Below, in pieces: positions 61,041-64,000 of a stretch of DNA of 64,000 bases. The DNA comes from Planococcus citreus (lineage in GTDB: Bacteria > Bacillota > Bacilli > Bacillales_A > Planococcaceae). The DNA is taken from contig NZ_RCCP01000001.1 of the NCBI RefSeq assembly GCF_003664125.1, forward strand, positions 1,178,001-1,242,000, in the 5' to 3' direction. The notes beneath the pieces were generated by a model. That model did not search any database. It saw nothing but the letters and a program-made list of their open reading frames with translations, and was not told the DNA's origin. Made by a program: the position numbers and the translations under genes. Positions within the stretch are counted from its first letter, which is position 1. Each line of letters starts with the position of its first letter.

Positions 61041-61763
61041 TTATTCCACCAATTGAATGAATTGGCGCGTCCGTTCATGCTGCGGATTTCCAAAGAAATT
61101 CTCCGGGTCCGCGGATTCGATGATGGTTCCTTGGTCAATCATGATGATGCGGTCTGCCACTTCTTTGGCGAATTTCATCTCGTGTGTCACGACGACCATT
61201 GTCATGCCTTCTTCTGCGAGCTGTTTCATGACCTGCAGTACTTCCCCGACAAGTTCCGGGTCAAGTGCTGAGGTCGGCTCATCGAAGAGCATCACTTTCG
61301 GCTCCATTGCAAGGGAACGGGCGATAGCGACGCGTTGCTTCTGTCCGCCTGACAATTTGCTCGGGTAAACATCCGCCTTGTCGCTCAAGCCGACTTTCTC
61401 CAATAGTTCAAGGCCGAGTTTTTTCGCTTTTTCCTTATTCATCTTCTTGACCGTAATAGGCGCTTCGATGACATTCTCAAGCACCGTCTTATGCGGGAAA
61501 AGATTGAAATGCTGGAAGACCATGCCGACTTCGGCACGGATCTTCGTCAAATTGTCTTTTTTCGGATCGACTTTTTTGCCATCGATCGTGATGGATCCTT
61601 CGTTGATCATCTCCAGGAAGTTAAAGCATCTGAGCAGCGTACTTTTGCCGGATCCGCTGACCCCGACCAGAACAACCACCTCTTGGGGCTGGACGTGGAG
61701 ATCCACGCCCTTTAACACCTCGAGATCACCAAAGGATTTGTGTATATTCTCTCCAATAATCAT
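61041..61763 (-). CDS. Polar amino acid ABC transporter ATP-binding protein
   Basis: A 240-residue GlnQ-type ATPase with Walker [10 protein letters not shown], signature LSGGQKQRV and Walker [14 protein letters not shown]. It belongs to the polar amino acid uptake group (Gln, Arg, cystine). Last gene of a three-gene operon, 12 bp after the permease gene. RBS AGGAGG. Confidence 0.93.
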   Translation of the reverse strand: MIIGENIHKSFGDLEVLKGVDLHVQPQEVVVLVGVSGSGKSTLLRCFNFLEMINEGSITIDGKKVDPKKDNLTKIRAEVGMVFQHFNLFPHKTVLENVIEAPITVKKMNKEKAKKLGLELLEKVGLSDKADVYPSKLSGGQKQRVAIARSLAMEPKVMLFDEPTSALDPELVGEVLQVMKQLAEEGMTMVVVTHEMKFAKEVADRIIMIDQGTIIESADPENFFGNPQHERTRQFIQLVE

Positions 61764-61775
61764 AACTGCTCCTCC

Positions 61776-62444
61776 TTAGGTTTTGTCCACATCAAGCCGG
61801 TTTTCATACCAGCGCAATAAGTACGTGAAGATCATGACGAGCACCAGGTAATAGAGCGCTACGACAAGGAACGATTCAAATGGCTGGAATGATTGTGCCG
61901 CTTCTCGGTTGGCAAGGGAGAAAATCTCCGCAACGCCGATAATATAGACAAGCGACGAATCTTTCAACGTGATGATGAACTGGTTGCCGAGCGGTGGAAT
62001 CGAACGGCGAAGCGCCTGTGGGAATACGATTCGCTGCATCGTCTGCTTGCGGTTCATCCCGAGAGACATACTCGCTTCGCGCTGCCCTGGGTCCACGCCT
62101 TGGATGGCTCCGCGGAAAATCTCCGCAATGTAGGCACCGTTATGAACACCTAGGGCAATAGCGCCGGCCCAGAAATTCGACATCGTATAGATTTCCACGA
62201 TACCGAAGTACAGGAACATGATCTGTACGATCAACGGTGTTCCGCGAATAACTGTAATGTAGATATTGGCGATCCACTGCAAAATCTTGGATCCAGAAAT
62301 TTTCATTAAGGCAAATACCAGGCCGATGACTGTCCCTAAAATGACACCAATCGCCGTCAGCTGAAGCGTAACGACTGTAGCTTCAAGGAAGCCCGGATAT
62401 GTCCGCATAAATACTTCAAAAACTGTCCCGAATAATTCAAACAT
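61776..62444 (-). CDS. Polar amino acid ABC transporter permease
   Basis: A 222-residue HisM/GlnP-type permease with five helices and the EAA loop REASMSLGMNRKQTMQRIVFPQA. It forms the channel with the ATPase downstream and the binding protein upstream. Confidence 0.93.
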   Translation of the reverse strand: MFELFGTVFEVFMRTYPGFLEATVVTLQLTAIGVILGTVIGLVFALMKISGSKILQWIANIYITVIRGTPLIVQIMFLYFGIVEIYTMSNFWAGAIALGVHNGAYIAEIFRGAIQGVDPGQREASMSLGMNRKQTMQRIVFPQALRRSIPPLGNQFIITLKDSSLVYIIGVAEIFSLANREAAQSFQPFESFLVVALYYLVLVMIFTYLLRWYENRLDVDKT

Positions 62445-62475
62445 AGTCGAATCTCCCTTCTATTCCCAGCTGTGT

Positions 62476-63315
62476 TTAATTGAGAATTTCGACGCCTTCA
62501 AGATCGACATCAAGGAGATCACGTCCGAACCATTTTTCCGAAATCTCTGCGTAAGTTCCATCTTCGATGATTGCCGCTAACGCTTCGTTGATTGCAGCGA
62601 GCAATTCCTCATCTTCAGGGCGTACAGCGACAGCTGCTTGCTCGATCCAAAGCGGGTCGCCGACCATTTCGATTTCAAGCCCTGCATTTTGTGCTTCAAA
62701 GCCGACGACGTCTGCCGTGATAACGGCATCCAAGCGGCCTTCAACCGTCAAATCCTGCAAAGCGACAACGTCACTATTATAGTATTGGATATCATCTGTG
62801 TATTTTTGTGCTGCCGTATCATACGTACTTTGCCCGACGACGCCGATTGTCGCGCCTTCAAGGTCTTCTTCCGACTGGATTTCCGTATTGCCTTCGCGTA
62901 CGAAGATAACCCCGCCTGAGTAATAGTATGGATCCGAGAAGGCAACTTGTTCTTCACGCTCTTCCGTAATGGCCATCGATCCCAAAATTGCATCGAAACG
63001 GTTGGTCGTCAATCCTTGGATGATCGTTTCCCAAGGCGTCGTGATTGGATTTGGTTCAAGTCCCATTTCCTCTGCGATAGCATTGCCGATTTCGATATCG
63101 AAGCCGGTCAAATCGCCGCCTTCCTCGTAGTTGAACGGCTTGTACAACCCACTTGATGCAGTTGTGAACTTACCTTCTTCTACCAGGTTCAAATCGCTTC
63201 CTGCCGCTCCTTCGCTTGATCCTTCCGAGCCGGTGGTTGAGTCGTCCGATCCACAAGCTGCCAAAAGCATGCCTGCTGTTAAAATTACCCCTGCTGTTGT
63301 AAATTTTTTATTCAT
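62476..63315 (-). CDS. Polar amino acid ABC transporter substrate-binding lipoprotein
   Basis: A 279-residue family 3 solute-binding protein with lipobox GMLLAAC (Cys20), FKPFNYEEGGDLTGFDIEIGNAIAEEMG-type ligand pocket and GFxDAILGSMAITEER. The ligand (Gln, Arg or cystine) is not decidable. ATG 63315 follows AAAGGGGAG. First gene of the operon, next to an RpiR-type regulator. Confidence 0.92.
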   Translation of the reverse strand: MNKKFTTAGVILTAGMLLAACGSDDSTTGSEGSSEGAAGSDLNLVEEGKFTTASSGLYKPFNYEEGGDLTGFDIEIGNAIAEEMGLEPNPITTPWETIIQGLTTNRFDAILGSMAITEEREEQVAFSDPYYYSGGVIFVREGNTEIQSEEDLEGATIGVVGQSTYDTAAQKYTDDIQYYNSDVVALQDLTVEGRLDAVITADVVGFEAQNAGLEIEMVGDPLWIEQAAVAVRPEDEELLAAINEALAAIIEDGTYAEISEKWFGRDLLDVDLEGVEILN

Positions 63316-63388
63316 ATTGCTCTCCCCTTTTCGTTTATGTTTGACCAAAACGCCGGAGCGATTCGGGACGTGCCTGCGATGGGTGATA

Positions 63389-64000
63389 TTATATGAAGAT
63401 GTCCTGGTCCGTGTAAGCCGCTTCGAGCTGTGCTAGCTTTTCCTTCACTTTTGCATGTTCCTTGACATAAACAAAGCGCATGACAGAAGTCAGTAAGGCA
63501 TGGACCGCTGTGTAGGAATCGATGTTCAGATTCGCATTCACGGAAACGGTCAGAACGATATCTGCGCTCTTCGCGGCGGGTGAATCCTCACTATCGGTTA
63601 AGACGATGACTTCCGCACCTTTGCGTTTCGCTTGCTCTAAGGTGCCCATCAAGGTACGCGTATAGCGCGGAAACGCGAAAGCGATGACCGTATCGTTTGG
63701 CCCAAGCTCAGCCATCTGCCCATAGTAAACGGCAGTTCCAGGCTGCATCATCGCTGTATTTCCGAGCGCACTGCCGAGCCACCCGCCAAACCATTCAGCT
63801 AAGCCGAAATCAAAGAAATTGCCTGTGACATAACGCTGCCCAGATTTGCTGATGCGGTCGACCACTTGCAATAAATTTTCTTCATTGATTGTTTGCTTGA
63901 GCTTCAGGATGCTGGTGATGTCTGCATCGAGCAGGTTTTCAAGAAACGACTGGTCCGTAGTAACAGGCCGTTCCTGTTGTGCATTGTCCAGCCGTTCCTC
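63389..64000 (-). CDS. RpiR/MurR family regulator with SIS domain, 3' part only
   Basis: The frame is open from the right edge to the stop at 63389, giving 203 visible C-terminal residues. They contain a linker helix and a SIS domain (about VVDRISKSGQRYVTGNFF onward, with LGPNDTVIAFAFPRYTRTLM and AEVIVLTDSEDSPAAKSAD). The N-terminal HTH would lie outside the window. An internal TTG at 63871 can open a shorter frame but has no RBS. SIS domains bind phosphosugars. It precedes the amino acid transporter operon in the same direction. Confidence 0.85.
   Translation of the reverse strand, partial: EERLDNAQQERPVTTDQSFLENLLDADITSILKLKQTINEENLLQVVDRISKSGQRYVTGNFFDFGLAEWFGGWLGSALGNTAMMQPGTAVYYGQMAELGPNDTVIAFAFPRYTRTLMGTLEQAKRKGAEVIVLTDSEDSPAAKSADIVLTVSVNANLNIDSYTAVHALLTSVMRFVYVKEHAKVKEKLAQLEAAYTDQDIFI

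Overview
The window looks like a chromosomal segment of a Bacillota bacterium of the order Bacillales. The family is most likely Planococcaceae (Planococcus-like), judged from the protein repertoire (YtvA, YndM, YqjF, CstR, YkhA, CsbB/GtcA/YfhO), the AGGAGG-type ribosome binding sites, T-box and S-box leaders, and B. subtilis-type sigma-A, sigma-B and cre sites. This is inference from remembered families; no database search was run. I found no rRNA, tRNA, CRISPR array, prophage or recognisable insertion sequence.

Layout. 1-600: 5' part of a PLP aminotransferase behind a complete T-box leader. 0.9-4.9 kb: a CsbB-GtcA-YfhO type polymer glycosylation operon. 4.9-11.2 kb: a general stress block (Cu/Zn-SOD-like lipoprotein, SDR, Mn catalase with a small repeat protein, the LOV-STAS blue-light sensor YtvA, a DJ-1/PfpI protein); three of its units carry sigma-B-like promoters. 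11.2-14.7 kb: HtrA-like protease next to a two-component system. 14.7-25.3 kb: GTPase, CHY zinc finger, GNAT, phosphoesterase, YxlEFG-like ABC exporter, MsrA, isoaspartate methyltransferase, small proteins and topoisomerase III.

25.3-26 kb holds a tandem 247-bp-period non-coding repeat. 26-32.9 kb is the most unusual part: a sulfane-sulfur/persulfide island with TauE, two TusA-type proteins, four rhodanese-type units, two DsrE-like proteins, two rhodanese-MBL fusions resembling persulfide dioxygenases, DUF302 and a CstR-type repressor. Near-palindromic ATACCC..GGGTAT operators sit inside its promoters, and a sigma-B-like promoter drives the second fusion gene. 33-40.3 kb: an SLC13-type carrier, a TctCBA transporter with a cre site, and a CitST-like two-component system.

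40.4-46.8 kb: OsmC and a PfkB kinase, then MetNIQ under a SAM-I riboswitch beside methionine-salvage genes (mtnU/mtnE-like). 46.8-54.6 kb: secreted phosphoesterase, signal peptidase I, formamidase family, SEC-C protein, a DnaA-box cluster, DUF421, thioesterase and AAC(3). 54.7-55.5 kb: a Fic/VbhA-like toxin-antitoxin pair. 55.7-64 kb: aldehyde dehydrogenase with DUF779 and a cre site, RluF-type pseudouridine synthase, cupin and CBS proteins, SurA-like lipoprotein, a polar amino acid ABC transporter and the 3' part of an RpiR regulator.

Regulation ties the segment together: sigma-B-like promoters (SDR, Mn catalase, DJ-1, DUF302/MBL, possibly CBS/cupin), CstR-like operators (sulfur island), cre sites (Tct, aldehyde dehydrogenase), and T-box, S-box and one unclassified attenuator-like leader.
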